64,000 bases of DNA, taken from positions 52,599-116,598 of the forward strand of contig DAOUGI010000030.1 of NCBI GenBank assembly GCA_034429215.1, read 5' to 3'. Made by a program: the position numbers and the translations under genes. This DNA is from JAFGOG01 sp034429215. Lineage in GTDB: Bacteria > Chloroflexota > Anaerolineae > JAAYZQ01. Positions 50,663 through 58,786 of this stretch are shown in pieces (the first letter of the stretch is position 1; each line of letters opens with the position of its first letter). The notes under the pieces are model-generated. The model saw nothing but the letters and a program-made list of their open reading frames with translations. It was not told where the DNA came from and searched no databases.

Positions 50663-51337
50663 ATGACTATTCCAACTACCAACCTTCTGCTAATCCGCCA
50701 CGGCCTCACCGACTATGTGACGGTCCACCGCATGGCGGGCTGGAGGCCCGGCGTCCACCTAAACGACGAGGGCCGCGCCCAGGCCGCCGCCCTCGCCCGG
50801 CGCCTGGCCGGCGTCGAGCTGGCGGCCGTCTACAGCAGCCCGCTGGACAGGGCGCTAGAGACCGCCAAGCCGCTGGCCGAGGCGCGCGGCCTGGCGATAC
50901 AGATCCGCCCCGACCTGGGCGAGCTCCATCCGGGCGACTGGACCGGCCTCACCGTCCACGAGATGGAAAAAGAAGACCTGTGGCCGGTCATCCAGGCCTA
51001 TCCCAGCGGCGCGCGGCTGCCCGGCGGCGAGACGTTCCTGGGCTGCCAGGCCCGTATGGTCGCCGCGCTGGACGCCATCCGCGTCGCCCATCCGGGCCAG
51101 ACGGTCGCCGTCGTGTCGCACGCCGATCCGATCAAGATGGCCGTCGCCCATTACCTCGGCTCTCCTCTGGACCTCTTTCGCCGCCTGTCGATCAGCCCTG
51201 CCTCGGTCACCGCGCTCGCCTTCGAGCGCTTGACCCCGCGCCTCCTCTGCCTCAACCACACGGAGAAAATGGTCGTTCTGAGCGAAGCGAAGAATCTCGA
51301 AGCGAAGAATCTCACCCCGCACTCCCAGGAGCACTGA
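50663..51337 (+). CDS. Histidine phosphatase (phosphoglycerate mutase) family protein
   Basis: 224 residues after GGAGAGAG. The catalytic RHG motif is in LLLIRHGLTDYVT (His13), with the second-half SSPLDRALETAKPLA, ELHPGDWTGLTVHEME and the catalytic second His in VVSHADPIKMAVAHYL. The family removes phosphate from sugars, lipids or proteins; it is not a glycolytic mutase by context. The C-terminal 25 residues (MVVLSEAKNLEAKNLTPHSQ) come from a short repeat and have nothing to do with the fold. It is first in a trio with the DUF3090 and SCO1664-like genes. Confidence 0.92.
   Translation: MTIPTTNLLLIRHGLTDYVTVHRMAGWRPGVHLNDEGRAQAAALARRLAGVELAAVYSSPLDRALETAKPLAEARGLAIQIRPDLGELHPGDWTGLTVHEMEKEDLWPVIQAYPSGARLPGGETFLGCQARMVAALDAIRVAHPGQTVAVVSHADPIKMAVAHYLGSPLDLFRRLSISPASVTALAFERLTPRLLCLNHTEKMVVLSEAKNLEAKNLTPHSQEH
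51272..51314 (+). repeat. SEAKNL-type short interspersed repeat, copy 2 (gene 3' end)
   Basis: TCGTTCTGAGCGAAGCGAAG followed by AATCTC and a partial second unit GAAGCGAAGAATCTC. In frame with the histidine phosphatase gene it encodes VVLSEAKNLEAKNL. Confidence 0.85.
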
Positions 51338-51339
51338 TC

Positions 51340-51861
51340 ATGCCCAACCAGATGTTTGACCTGAACCCTGTCGATTATGTGGTCCCCGGCGCCGTGGGAG
51401 AACCGGGCAAGCGGGTATTCTACCTCCAGGCGCGCAAGGGCCACCGCCTGATAACAGTCGTCTGTGAGAAAGAGCATGTCGCCGCCCTGGTAGTGGCCGC
51501 AGAGCGGCTGCTGCTGGCCCTGGCCGGCGAAGAGGCCGACACCGTGGCCGAGCCCGATCCAGTGACTCTGGCGATGGCGTTAGAGGTTCCGTTGGAGCCT
51601 TTCTTTCGTGTCGGCCAGATCAACCTGGGCTACGATGAGATCAGCAAGCAGGTGGTCATCATCGCCTACGAATCCCTGCCAGAGGGCGATGAGTCTACCC
51701 CGTCGGCCGTCCGCCTGTGGACCACCCCGGCTCAGATGCGCGCTTTTGCCATTCGTGGCCAGGAAGTGGTCGCTGCCGGGCGTCCAACATGTGCCATGTG
51801 CGGCCAGCCGGTCGATCCCGAGGGCCACTTTTGCCCTCGCCGGAACGGTCATAAAACGTGA
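51340..51861 (+). CDS. DUF3090 family protein
   Basis: 173 residues. The DUF3090 pattern is clear: DLNPVDYVVPGAVGEPGKR, RVFYLQARKGHRLITVVCEK, FRVGQINLGYDEISKQVVI and a C-terminal zinc-ribbon-like CAMCGQPVDPEGHFCPRRNG (four Cys/His candidates). The family is found mainly in actinobacteria and Chloroflexota. It lies two bases after the phosphatase gene and overlaps the SCO1664-like gene by four bases. Function unknown. Confidence 0.88.
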   Translation: MPNQMFDLNPVDYVVPGAVGEPGKRVFYLQARKGHRLITVVCEKEHVAALVVAAERLLLALAGEEADTVAEPDPVTLAMALEVPLEPFFRVGQINLGYDEISKQVVIIAYESLPEGDESTPSAVRLWTTPAQMRAFAIRGQEVVAAGRPTCAMCGQPVDPEGHFCPRRNGHKT

Positions 51862-52607
51862 CCCCTGCCGACGGCCGGGACCAGCCCGGCGTGGAGCGCA
51901 TCCTGCGCCTCCTGTCGGAAGGGGCCATGGAGGTCGAAGGGTTGATTCCGTGGAGCTCGAATGCCACCCTGTTGGTGACCATCCGCGACGCTGGCACGTC
52001 GACCCTGGCAATCTACAAGCCGCAGCGCGGCGAGCGCCCGCTATGGGACTTTTGCCATGGCAGCCTTGGCCGGCGTGAAGTGGCCACCTACCTGCTGGCC
52101 GAGGCGTTGGACTGGGACCTGGTCCCGCCCACTGTGCTGCGTGATGGCCCCTATGGGTCCGGCTCGGTCCAGCTTTTCGTCGAGACCCAGGAGGAGATGA
52201 ACTTTTTCACCATCCACGACGATCCCGCCTATTCTGGCGGCCTCCAGCGGCTGGCCGCTCTGGACGTCATCTGCAACAACGCCGACCGCAAGGCAGGCCA
52301 TTGCCTGGTCGATCGGGATGGGCAGTTGTGGGCCATCGACAATGCCCTTACCTTTCACGTCGAGCCCAAGCTGCGGACCGTCATCTGGGATTTCGCCGGC
52401 CGGCCCCTGCCGGCACCGATCCTGTCCGACCTGGAGCGGCTGCTCGGTCTGCTGGGCGCTCCTGCCGGAGCCCTGCCCCGCGACCTGGAGCCATTATTGA
52501 CCGCAGACGAGCTGGCCGCCCTGGCCCAACGCGTCTGGGCCCTGATCGAGGCGGCCCGCTACCCCGAGCCCGGCCCCTGGCGAGCCGTCCCTTGGCCGCT
52601 CGTCTAG
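51858..52607 (+). CDS. SCO1664-like protein (PI3/4-kinase-like fold)
   Basis: 249 residues from a GTG that overlaps the DUF3090 stop (GTGA). The sequence has YKPQRGERPLWDF (Lys in the nucleotide site), AEALDWDLVPPTVLRDGPYG, ALDVICNNADRKAGHCLVDR (a catalytic-loop-like NNADRKxxH) and WAIDNALTFH (DxA metal loop). These fit an aminoglycoside-phosphotransferase or PI kinase-like enzyme. Actinobacteria carry the same three genes in a row. The substrate is unknown; the three genes probably share one pathway. Confidence 0.85.
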   Translation: MTPADGRDQPGVERILRLLSEGAMEVEGLIPWSSNATLLVTIRDAGTSTLAIYKPQRGERPLWDFCHGSLGRREVATYLLAEALDWDLVPPTVLRDGPYGSGSVQLFVETQEEMNFFTIHDDPAYSGGLQRLAALDVICNNADRKAGHCLVDRDGQLWAIDNALTFHVEPKLRTVIWDFAGRPLPAPILSDLERLLGLLGAPAGALPRDLEPLLTADELAALAQRVWALIEAARYPEPGPWRAVPWPLV

Positions 52608-52623
52608 TTTTGGAATTGCGCTT

Positions 52624-52643
52624 CTGTCGGTGCGCACCGACAG
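52624..52643. promoter_or_regulatory. Perfect 20-base palindrome before purA
   Basis: CTGTCGGTGCGCACCGACAG reads the same on both strands and lies 16 bases before the purA ATG and 16 after the preceding stop. There is no T run. It suits a dimeric operator or an mRNA hairpin hiding the purA start. Confidence 0.55.
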
Positions 52644-52659
52644 AGAAAGAGGGCTAATT

Positions 52660-53955
52660 ATGCCGATAACAGTAGTAGTAGGCGCCCAATGGGGCGACGA
52701 AGGCAAAGGTCGCGTCATCGACTATCTGGCTGCACGGGCCGACATCGTCATCCGCTTTCAGGGCGGTGACAATGCCGGCCACACGGTCGTCAACGACTAT
52801 GGCCGCTGGGCCCTCCACCTCATCCCATGCGGCATCTTTTATCCCGGCGTCTACAACCTGCTCGGCGCCGGCACCGTCGTCAACCTCGACACGGTGTCCG
52901 AGGAGCTTTCGGCGCTCCGGGCCGCCGGCATCGGCGTCGACAATCTGTGGATCGACCGCCGCGCCCACCTCATCTGGCCCTACCACCGCCTGCTCGACGG
53001 CGCCGAGGAGGACCGCCGCAAGCGGGAAGCCGGCCAGGCCGGCGAGGCCATGGGCACCACCCGGCGGGGCATCGGGCCGGTCTATGGCGACAAGCACGCC
53101 TACAACGGCATCCGGGTCGGCGACCTGCTCCACCCCGATCACCTCCGCCGCCGGCTGGAACTGCTGCTGCCCCTCAAGAACCGCGAGCTGGCCTTCTACG
53201 GCCTCAAGCAGTTGGCAGCGGAGGAGATGGCCGCCTTGGGCGCCCGCTGGCGCGAGGAGCACGGGGCGCGCATCGTCGATGGGCTCCCCCTGGTGCGCGA
53301 TGCCGTGCGCGGCGGCAAGCGGCTGCTGCTGGAGGGCCAGCTTGGCATTGGGCGTGACATAAACTGGGGCATCTACCCCTACACCACTGCCTCGTCGCCC
53401 ACTGCCGGCGGTGCCTGCGAGGGCGCCGGCATTCCGCCCCGCGCCATCGACGAGGTGCTCGGTGTGGTCAAGGCCTATTCCACCTCGGTCGGCGGCGGGC
53501 CTTTCCCCACCGAGCTGCACGACGAGCAAGGGGTCATGCTCCAGGAGATCGGCCGCGAGTTTGGCGCCACCACCAAGCGCCCCCGGCGCTGCGGCTGGTT
53601 CGACAGCGTCGCCATCGGCTATGCCGCCTGGCTGAACGGCTTTACCGGCATCGCCGTGACCAAGCTGGACGTCCTGGACCATTTCGACAAGATCGAGCTG
53701 TGCACCGGCTACCGCCTGGGCGACACCGTCCTGGACTATGTGCCCGACACGCTCGCCCAGGCCCAGGTCGAGCCGGTCTACGAGACCTGGCCCGGCTGGC
53801 TGGCCGACACGAGCGGCTGCCGTGCCTGGCAGGATCTGCCGCCCGAGGCCCAGGCCTACCTGCGTCGCATCGAAGACCTGGCCGGCGCCCCGATCCGCTT
53901 TGTATCGGTTGGACCGGAGCGCTCGCAAATGATTGTCTGTGAGGGTTTGCTCTAA
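52660..53955 (+). CDS. purA: Adenylosuccinate synthetase
   Basis: 431 residues. PurA joins IMP and aspartate using GTP, the first step from IMP to AMP. Key motifs: VGAQWGDEGKGRVID (P-loop with catalytic Asp), FQGGDNAGHTVV (His41), GTTRRGIGPVYGDK, SSPTAGGACEGAGIPPR and AVTKLDVLDHFDKIELC. Start and length match the family. A purine-rich AGAAAGAGGG precedes the ATG; a perfect palindrome lies just upstream. Confidence 0.97.
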   Translation: MPITVVVGAQWGDEGKGRVIDYLAARADIVIRFQGGDNAGHTVVNDYGRWALHLIPCGIFYPGVYNLLGAGTVVNLDTVSEELSALRAAGIGVDNLWIDRRAHLIWPYHRLLDGAEEDRRKREAGQAGEAMGTTRRGIGPVYGDKHAYNGIRVGDLLHPDHLRRRLELLLPLKNRELAFYGLKQLAAEEMAALGARWREEHGARIVDGLPLVRDAVRGGKRLLLEGQLGIGRDINWGIYPYTTASSPTAGGACEGAGIPPRAIDEVLGVVKAYSTSVGGGPFPTELHDEQGVMLQEIGREFGATTKRPRRCGWFDSVAIGYAAWLNGFTGIAVTKLDVLDHFDKIELCTGYRLGDTVLDYVPDTLAQAQVEPVYETWPGWLADTSGCRAWQDLPPEAQAYLRRIEDLAGAPIRFVSVGPERSQMIVCEGLL

Positions 53956-54018
53956 TCCAAGCATACTACAATACCGTGGGGTTGTAGTGTACTTGATTGA
54001 AAGGAACGAGGAGGTTCC

Positions 54019-55305
54019 ATGACTGCATCGAAGCATCGTTGGTTCGTAGTAGCAGTGTTCTTTATGTTCATGCTGGTCCACCAGGCCGACAAACTGGTGA
54101 TCGGCTCGTTGACCCCCGACATCATGAACACGTTTGGCATCACCAAGACCCAGATGGGCGCGGTGACCACCGGCGCCCTGATCGTCGGCGCCATCTTTTA
54201 CCCGCTGTGGGGCTACCTGTACGACCGCTTCGCCCGGCCCAAGCTGCTGGCGCTGGCCTCCTTCCTCTGGGGCGCTACCACCTGGCTGAACGGCATCGCC
54301 CCCACCTTCCCCATCTTCCTGGCCACCCGCGCCACCACCGGCATCGACGATTCGAGCTATCCCGGCCTCTACAGCCTGATCTCTGACTATTTCGGCCCCA
54401 AGGTGCGGGGCAAGATCTATGGCCTGCTCCAACTGACCGGCCCGCTCGGCTATTTGGGCGGCATGATGCTCGCCCTGGCCCTCAGCGGGACAATCGGCTG
54501 GCGGGCCATCTTTTACATCACCGGCTCCATCGGCCTGATCCTGTCGGTGATCATCTTTTTCGGCGTGCGCGACGTCCCGCGCGGCAAGGTAGAGCCCGAG
54601 CTTGCCGGGCTAGAGCAGATGCAGACCTATCGCTTCAATTGGCAGACCGCCAAGGATCTGTTCAAAAAACCCAGCCTGATCCTACTCTTCATCCAGGGCT
54701 TCTTTGGCGTCTTTCCCTGGAATGTCATCACCTACTGGATCATCACCTACCTCCAGGAGGAGCGGGGCTATTCCGACAGCGCCCTCCAGCTTACCATGAC
54801 TGTGGCCATCCTCGTCCTGGCCATCGGCTATCCGCTGGGCGGAGCGGCCGGCGACTGGCTCTTCAAGCGCACCCCGCGTGGCCGGGCTATCGTCTCGGCG
54901 ACCGCCGTGCTGCTGGGCGCGATCCTGCTCTACATCACCCTCGGCGTCCCGGTCGGCAATCAGGGCCTGTTCATGGTCATGCTGGCCCTGACTGCCATCT
55001 TTATCCCCTTTGCCGCGCCCAACGTGGTCTCTACCGTCTACGACGTGACCCTGCCCGAGGTCCGCAGCACGGCCATGTCGATCCAGTACTTTATCGAGTC
55101 GGCCGGGGCGGCTCTGGCTCCCTTGATGGCCGGCTACATCGCCGATCGCTCGTCGCTTCACGACGCTTTCCTGATCATCTGCATCTCCACCTGGATCCTG
55201 TGCGCCATCTTTTTCGCCGTCGTCGCCAAGCTGGTGCCCAAGGACATCGCCAATCTCCACGACCAGCTCCAGGCCCGCGCCGACCTCGAGCGCTCCCGCG
55301 CCTAG
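54019..55305 (+). CDS. Major facilitator superfamily transporter
   Basis: 428 residues with twelve predicted TM segments. The conserved loop after TM2 is present in the form GYLYDRFARPKLLALASFLW, and the TM4-5 region reads TGIDDSSYPGLYSLISDYFG and GKIYGLLQLTGPLGYLGG, similar to spinster-like and ACS-type carriers. The central loop GKVEPELAGLEQMQTYRFNW separates the halves. The substrate cannot be inferred. It starts after AACGAGGAGG and is followed by a hairpin. Confidence 0.9.
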   Translation: MTASKHRWFVVAVFFMFMLVHQADKLVIGSLTPDIMNTFGITKTQMGAVTTGALIVGAIFYPLWGYLYDRFARPKLLALASFLWGATTWLNGIAPTFPIFLATRATTGIDDSSYPGLYSLISDYFGPKVRGKIYGLLQLTGPLGYLGGMMLALALSGTIGWRAIFYITGSIGLILSVIIFFGVRDVPRGKVEPELAGLEQMQTYRFNWQTAKDLFKKPSLILLFIQGFFGVFPWNVITYWIITYLQEERGYSDSALQLTMTVAILVLAIGYPLGGAAGDWLFKRTPRGRAIVSATAVLLGAILLYITLGVPVGNQGLFMVMLALTAIFIPFAAPNVVSTVYDVTLPEVRSTAMSIQYFIESAGAALAPLMAGYIADRSSLHDAFLIICISTWILCAIFFAVVAKLVPKDIANLHDQLQARADLERSRA

Positions 55306-55310
55306 ACGAA

Positions 55311-55344
55311 GAGCCCGCTGCCATCGGAGGATGGCAGCGGGCTC
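55311..55344 (+). terminator. Hairpin after the MFS gene
   Basis: A 15-bp perfect stem: GAGCCCGCTGCCATC (55311-55325), loop GGAG, GATGGCAGCGGGCTC (55330-55344), beginning six bases after the stop. No clear T run follows, so efficiency is uncertain. Confidence 0.75.
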
Positions 55345-55409
55345 CAAACCCTGCCCCTCCAGACTGCCGATATCAGGAGATGCCGGCAGCCTGGAGATAT
55401 TCTATTCCC

Positions 55410-56114
55410 TCATTCCAGTGCCGCCCGCGCCGAGGTCCGTCGCTGCAGCAGCCCCCAACCTACCGCCACCATGCCGGCCAGGATCAGCAGCGCCGGCGGG
55501 AACAGCCGCAGCAGCCCTCCCCCTGCCAGGATGGTGACCATCAGCAAAAAGCACGCCACGGCCGCTGCACACCAGCCGATCCCTACCCTCGTCAGGGTTC
55601 GCGAATGCTGCACGAGGCCCATGATCAGCAGCCCCAGCCCTATCGCCATCGGCTCGGCCGTCCACAGCACCGACCACCACCCCCACAGCCCGGTGATCGC
55701 GCAAAACTGGAACAGCACCCCATTCACCCCGATGATCGTCGCCGGGATCACCAGCCCGACCTCGCGCATATACAGCGCCGCGGCTAGGAATCCGATCGCC
55801 AGGGCCAGCAGCTCCATCGGCCACAGCCACGACCAGATGCCCCACACCCCAAAGACGCTCGCCAGCAGCAGGATGCTGCCCGTCACCAGGAGCGGCACGC
55901 CCGGGATAAACAGCCCGCCCAGACCGCGCTGGTCCTTGGTCCGCAGGGGCGGCACCACAAAGGCCAACCCCGCCGCCATCACCAGCAGCGGCCAGAACCG
56001 CAGCGCAAACCCAAACAGCCTGACTCCCAGGAATGACAGCACCCCTGCGAACAGCAGCGACCCAAACCCCAGCGCAATCAGCGCCAGTCCCACCACAACC
56101 AGTTTCTTGTTCAT
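55410..56114 (-). CDS. Membrane protein carrying the same module as the adjacent kinase
   Basis: 234 residues with about seven hydrophobic segments. The middle region WPMELLALAIGFLAAALYM, VIPATIIGVNGVLFQFCAIT and WGWWSVLWTAEPMAIGLGLL is a clear counterpart of the C-terminal membrane domain of the kinase gene upstream (WPMELLMVGLL, IPAGILLGNGYLFAFYAITG, WGLWRVLWPLEPLLVIG). The shared core spans about 80 residues. It starts 62 bases after that gene on the same strand, so the two are likely co-transcribed. Function unknown; a partner or sensor of the kinase is plausible. Confidence 0.8.
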   Translation of the reverse strand: MNKKLVVVGLALIALGFGSLLFAGVLSFLGVRLFGFALRFWPLLVMAAGLAFVVPPLRTKDQRGLGGLFIPGVPLLVTGSILLLASVFGVWGIWSWLWPMELLALAIGFLAAALYMREVGLVIPATIIGVNGVLFQFCAITGLWGWWSVLWTAEPMAIGLGLLIMGLVQHSRTLTRVGIGWCAAAVACFLLMVTILAGGGLLRLFPPALLILAGMVAVGWGLLQRRTSARAALE

Positions 56115-56175
56115 TTCCTTTCCCTCCTATTCCTCTCTCTTTCGCTGTCGCGCAACGCGGCAGCGAAAGAAACGT

Positions 56176-57843
56176 TTAATTCAGTATTGACCCCAGCAGC
56201 GGCAGAATGATAATCAGCGCGATCGTCGGCCGCCTGACCGCTTCGGCCAGGCCCCGAGTGAACCGGGCCGCGCGATCGCCTTTGCCTGCCATCCACAACA
56301 CAAACCAGATCACCCCGATCACCAGCAGCGGCTCCAGCGGCCACAGCACCCTCCACAGCCCCCAAAACCCGGTAATCGCATAGAACGCGAACAGGTAGCC
56401 GTTGCCCAACAGGATGCCGGCTGGGATCAGCGTCCAGATGTCGCCGGCGGAGGCGCCCACCTCAATCAGCAGCAACCCCACCATCAGCAGCTCCATCGGC
56501 CAGCCCCGCCCGTAAACCCCCCACCGGTTGGTCACCAGCCCGATCATCACCGCCGCCATGTTGACCATGATCAACATCCACACGACGTTGACCACCCTCT
56601 TGCTCCCGTCGCCCGCCGTTGCCTTCTGTAGCTCGTCGTCGGTCTTGCCCAGGGCCTTGTCGATCTTGCCGGCGACCTTTTCTGCCGCCTTCTCGATCTT
56701 GGCCACCTTGTCTGAGCTCTTGGCATCTACCTGTATCACAATGCCGCTTCTCGACACGGCGACCTTCTCCGGTCGTGCCGGTGCGGCCGGCAGAACCGGC
56801 GCCTCCGGGATGCTGGCCTCGGCTGCCCGCTCCGCCGCCAGCCGCTTGCCCAGCGACGCGTCCGTGTCGTGGGAGGCAAAGCTGGCGTCGGCCACCCTGG
56901 CCCGGGCCGAGCCTGACAGCACCGCCACCGACTCGGACGGTGCCTCGGGCGTGCTGAACGACACCGGGCTCTGCCCCACCCGCGCCGACACCTCCACCCC
57001 CACCTCCGCCGCGGCCTCGCGCAGCGCTTGGCCCATCTCCTCCGCACTCTGATAGCGGTCCTGGGGCCGCTTGGCCAGCGCTTTGAGCACTACCCGCTCG
57101 AACGGCGTCGGGATCGTCGGATCCTTCTGTCGCGGCAGCGGCAGTGGGTCGTTCACATGTTTCATCAGGATCGCCAGCGGCGTCTCTGCGTCGAACGGCG
57201 GCTCGCCCAGCATCATCTCGTAAAAGACAATCCCCAGCGAATAGATGTCGCTGCGGGCGTCGCACTGCCCCTCCAGCCCTTGCTCTGGGGCCATGTAGCT
57301 CAAGGTGCCCATCAGCGCCCCCGACACGGTATAGCGCGTGCTGCCCACAATCTGGGCGATCCCAAAGTCGGTTAGCACCGCCTGCCCGCGCCGGGTCAGC
57401 AGGATATTGGCCGGCTTGACGTCGCGGTGGATCATCCCCTCGCCGTGCGCATATGCCAGCGCGTCGAGCACGTCCAGCATGATCCGCACCAGGTCCCCCC
57501 ACGCGATCCGCTCGTCGTGGGCGTGATGGTCGTCCAGCCGCATCGCCAGGTTCTCGGCCTCCAGCAGCTCCATGACCATATAGTAAGTGTCGTCCTGGAC
57601 GTCACAGTCAAATACCTGAACGATGTTCGGGTGCCGCAGCGAAGCCACCGCCTTGGCCTCGCGCTTAAAGCGGGCCAGGAACTGCTCTTCGTCCACCAGG
57701 TCCGATCGCAGCACCTTGATCGCCACGTACCGGTCGAGCTGCGGGTGGTAGGCGCGGTAGACGCGGGCCATTCCCCCTCGCCCCAACGGCTCCAGCACCC
57801 GGTATTTTCCTAGGTTTTGTCCTTCCAGCGAATCAGCAGGCAC
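56176..57843 (-). CDS. Ser/Thr protein kinase with C-terminal multi-TM sensor-like module
   Basis: 555 residues from a GTG with AAGGAGG just upstream. The kinase is intact: LGRGGMARVY loop, Lys43 in VAIK, HRD at 139-141, DFG at 159-161 and APE at 185-187. Residues about 275-425 are a low-complexity Ala/Glu/Lys linker (KIEKAAEKVAGKIDKALGK). The last 125 residues carry four or five TM segments of the module shared with the next gene. PknB-like kinases usually have one TM and PASTA repeats, so this topology is unusual: the kinase is tethered to a polytopic module. The ligand is unknown. Confidence 0.92.
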   Translation of the reverse strand: MPADSLEGQNLGKYRVLEPLGRGGMARVYRAYHPQLDRYVAIKVLRSDLVDEEQFLARFKREAKAVASLRHPNIVQVFDCDVQDDTYYMVMELLEAENLAMRLDDHHAHDERIAWGDLVRIMLDVLDALAYAHGEGMIHRDVKPANILLTRRGQAVLTDFGIAQIVGSTRYTVSGALMGTLSYMAPEQGLEGQCDARSDIYSLGIVFYEMMLGEPPFDAETPLAILMKHVNDPLPLPRQKDPTIPTPFERVVLKALAKRPQDRYQSAEEMGQALREAAAEVGVEVSARVGQSPVSFSTPEAPSESVAVLSGSARARVADASFASHDTDASLGKRLAAERAAEASIPEAPVLPAAPARPEKVAVSRSGIVIQVDAKSSDKVAKIEKAAEKVAGKIDKALGKTDDELQKATAGDGSKRVVNVVWMLIMVNMAAVMIGLVTNRWGVYGRGWPMELLMVGLLLIEVGASAGDIWTLIPAGILLGNGYLFAFYAITGFWGLWRVLWPLEPLLVIGVIWFVLWMAGKGDRAARFTRGLAEAVRRPTIALIIILPLLGSILN

Positions 57844-57864
57844 CTTTCTCCTCCTTGCGTGGCT

Positions 57865-57870
57865 ATGATA
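57865..57870 (-). promoter_or_regulatory. Extended -10 element of the kinase gene
   Basis: Minus strand TATGGTATCAT with the hexamer TATCAT at 57870-57865; no good -35 box. The GTG start is 21 bases downstream, with AAGGAGG between. Confidence 0.55.
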
Positions 57871-57929
57871 CCATAGTTCGGGGCTTCTAACCTATCCATT
57901 ACCTAACAACCACCTATGCACCTTGTATC

Positions 57930-58028
57930 ACTTTCCCCTCGATACCCGTCAAGGTATCGAGGGGAAAGTCAAGATCGCGCTATCTTGGTTTCATTCCGGC
58001 ACCTGCTAGGGTGCCGGAATGAAACCAA
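57930..58028. other. Three tandem hairpins between the FHA regulator and the kinase gene
   Basis: Stem 1: ACTTTCCCCTCGATACC (57930-57946) with 57953-57969, 17 bp. Stem 2: CAAGAT/ATCTTG around 57970-57987, 6 bp, overlapping the base of stem 3. Stem 3: TTGGTTTCATTCCGGCACC (57985-58003) with 58010-58028, 19 bp. All pairs in stems 1 and 3 are perfect. No U run follows any of them on the minus strand. They may be terminators, RNA-processing sites or a structured RNA. Confidence 0.8.
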
Positions 58029-58030
58029 AA

Positions 58031-58630
58031 CTAGACCAACTTGTAGCCCAGCCCTCGCAGCGTAATCAACAACTGCGGACTAGTCGCGTCCGGCTCGATC
58101 CGCGACCGCAGCCGCCGCACCAGGTTCTCGATCTGATAATCGTACACCCCTTGCCTGTACTCGGGCCACACTGCATAGCCAATGTCGTCCTTGGAGCACA
58201 CCTGCCCGCGGTGCTCGTACAGATAGGCCAGCAGTGCAAACTCCTTGGGCGACAGTTCCACCAACCGCCGGTCCACCCGCACCGTCCCGGCCGGCACGTC
58301 CACCTCCAGCTCGGGGAAGGGCGTCTCCAGGAATGTGCTCTCCGGATCGTGAAAAACCAACACCACGTCGCCGATCGACACCGAATCGCCGTCGCGCAGC
58401 CTGGTCGGGGCCAGCACCCGCTCCCCGTTCAGAAACGTGCCGTTGGTGCTGCCCAGGTCGGCCAGCATCACGTGCCGGCCCTCCCGCTGCACCCGGCTGT
58501 GCTCGCGCGACACCCGTCGGCTGGTGATGACAATGTCGCTCTCCACTGCCCGGCCGATCGTCATACTCTCGCCGGTCAGTAAGTGCTCCCGCCCGGTCGG
58601 ATCGGTAAAGAATGGAACCTCTGCCGTCAT
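58031..58630 (-). CDS. FHA domain fused to OmpR-type winged helix
   Basis: 199 residues from the ATG at 58630, chosen for GAGGGG upstream; ATG 58645 is an alternative. The FHA domain (about 8-95) has MTIGRAVESDIVI, SRRVSREHSRVQ and LADLGSTNGTFLNGERV, the residues that bind phosphothreonine. Residues about 105-199 form a winged helix of the OmpR/PhoB type: VELSPKEFALLAYLYEHRGQ, DYQIENLVRRLRSRIEPD and ITLRGLGYKLV. It lacks a receiver domain, so phospho-Thr binding would replace aspartate phosphorylation. The kinase encoded just downstream is the obvious candidate partner. Confidence 0.92.
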   Translation of the reverse strand: MTAEVPFFTDPTGREHLLTGESMTIGRAVESDIVITSRRVSREHSRVQREGRHVMLADLGSTNGTFLNGERVLAPTRLRDGDSVSIGDVVLVFHDPESTFLETPFPELEVDVPAGTVRVDRRLVELSPKEFALLAYLYEHRGQVCSKDDIGYAVWPEYRQGVYDYQIENLVRRLRSRIEPDATSPQLLITLRGLGYKLV

Positions 58631-58713
58631 CCTGCTGCCCCTCATCCCAAGAAATCTATCCAAGAATTGTCATTCACCAAGATCCTCTTCAAGGGATGCC
58701 TGCCCTGACCAGA

Positions 58714-58770
58714 CGACCAGGGAGCGAAGCGCGTCCCGTAGCGTGAGCGGAGCGGGCGAAGAATCTCTTC
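58714..58770 (-). repeat. SEAKNL-type repeat, degenerate intergenic copy
   Basis: On the minus strand the segment begins AGATTCTTCGCCCGCTCCGC and ends with GCTTCGCTCCCTGGTC. It is the same family as the copies at 48176 and 51272 (AGATTCTTCGCTTCGCTCAGA in reverse) with an expanded middle. It lies between the PII-like and FHA genes. Confidence 0.55.
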
Positions 58771-58786
58771 TTCCCCTGATCCCGCC

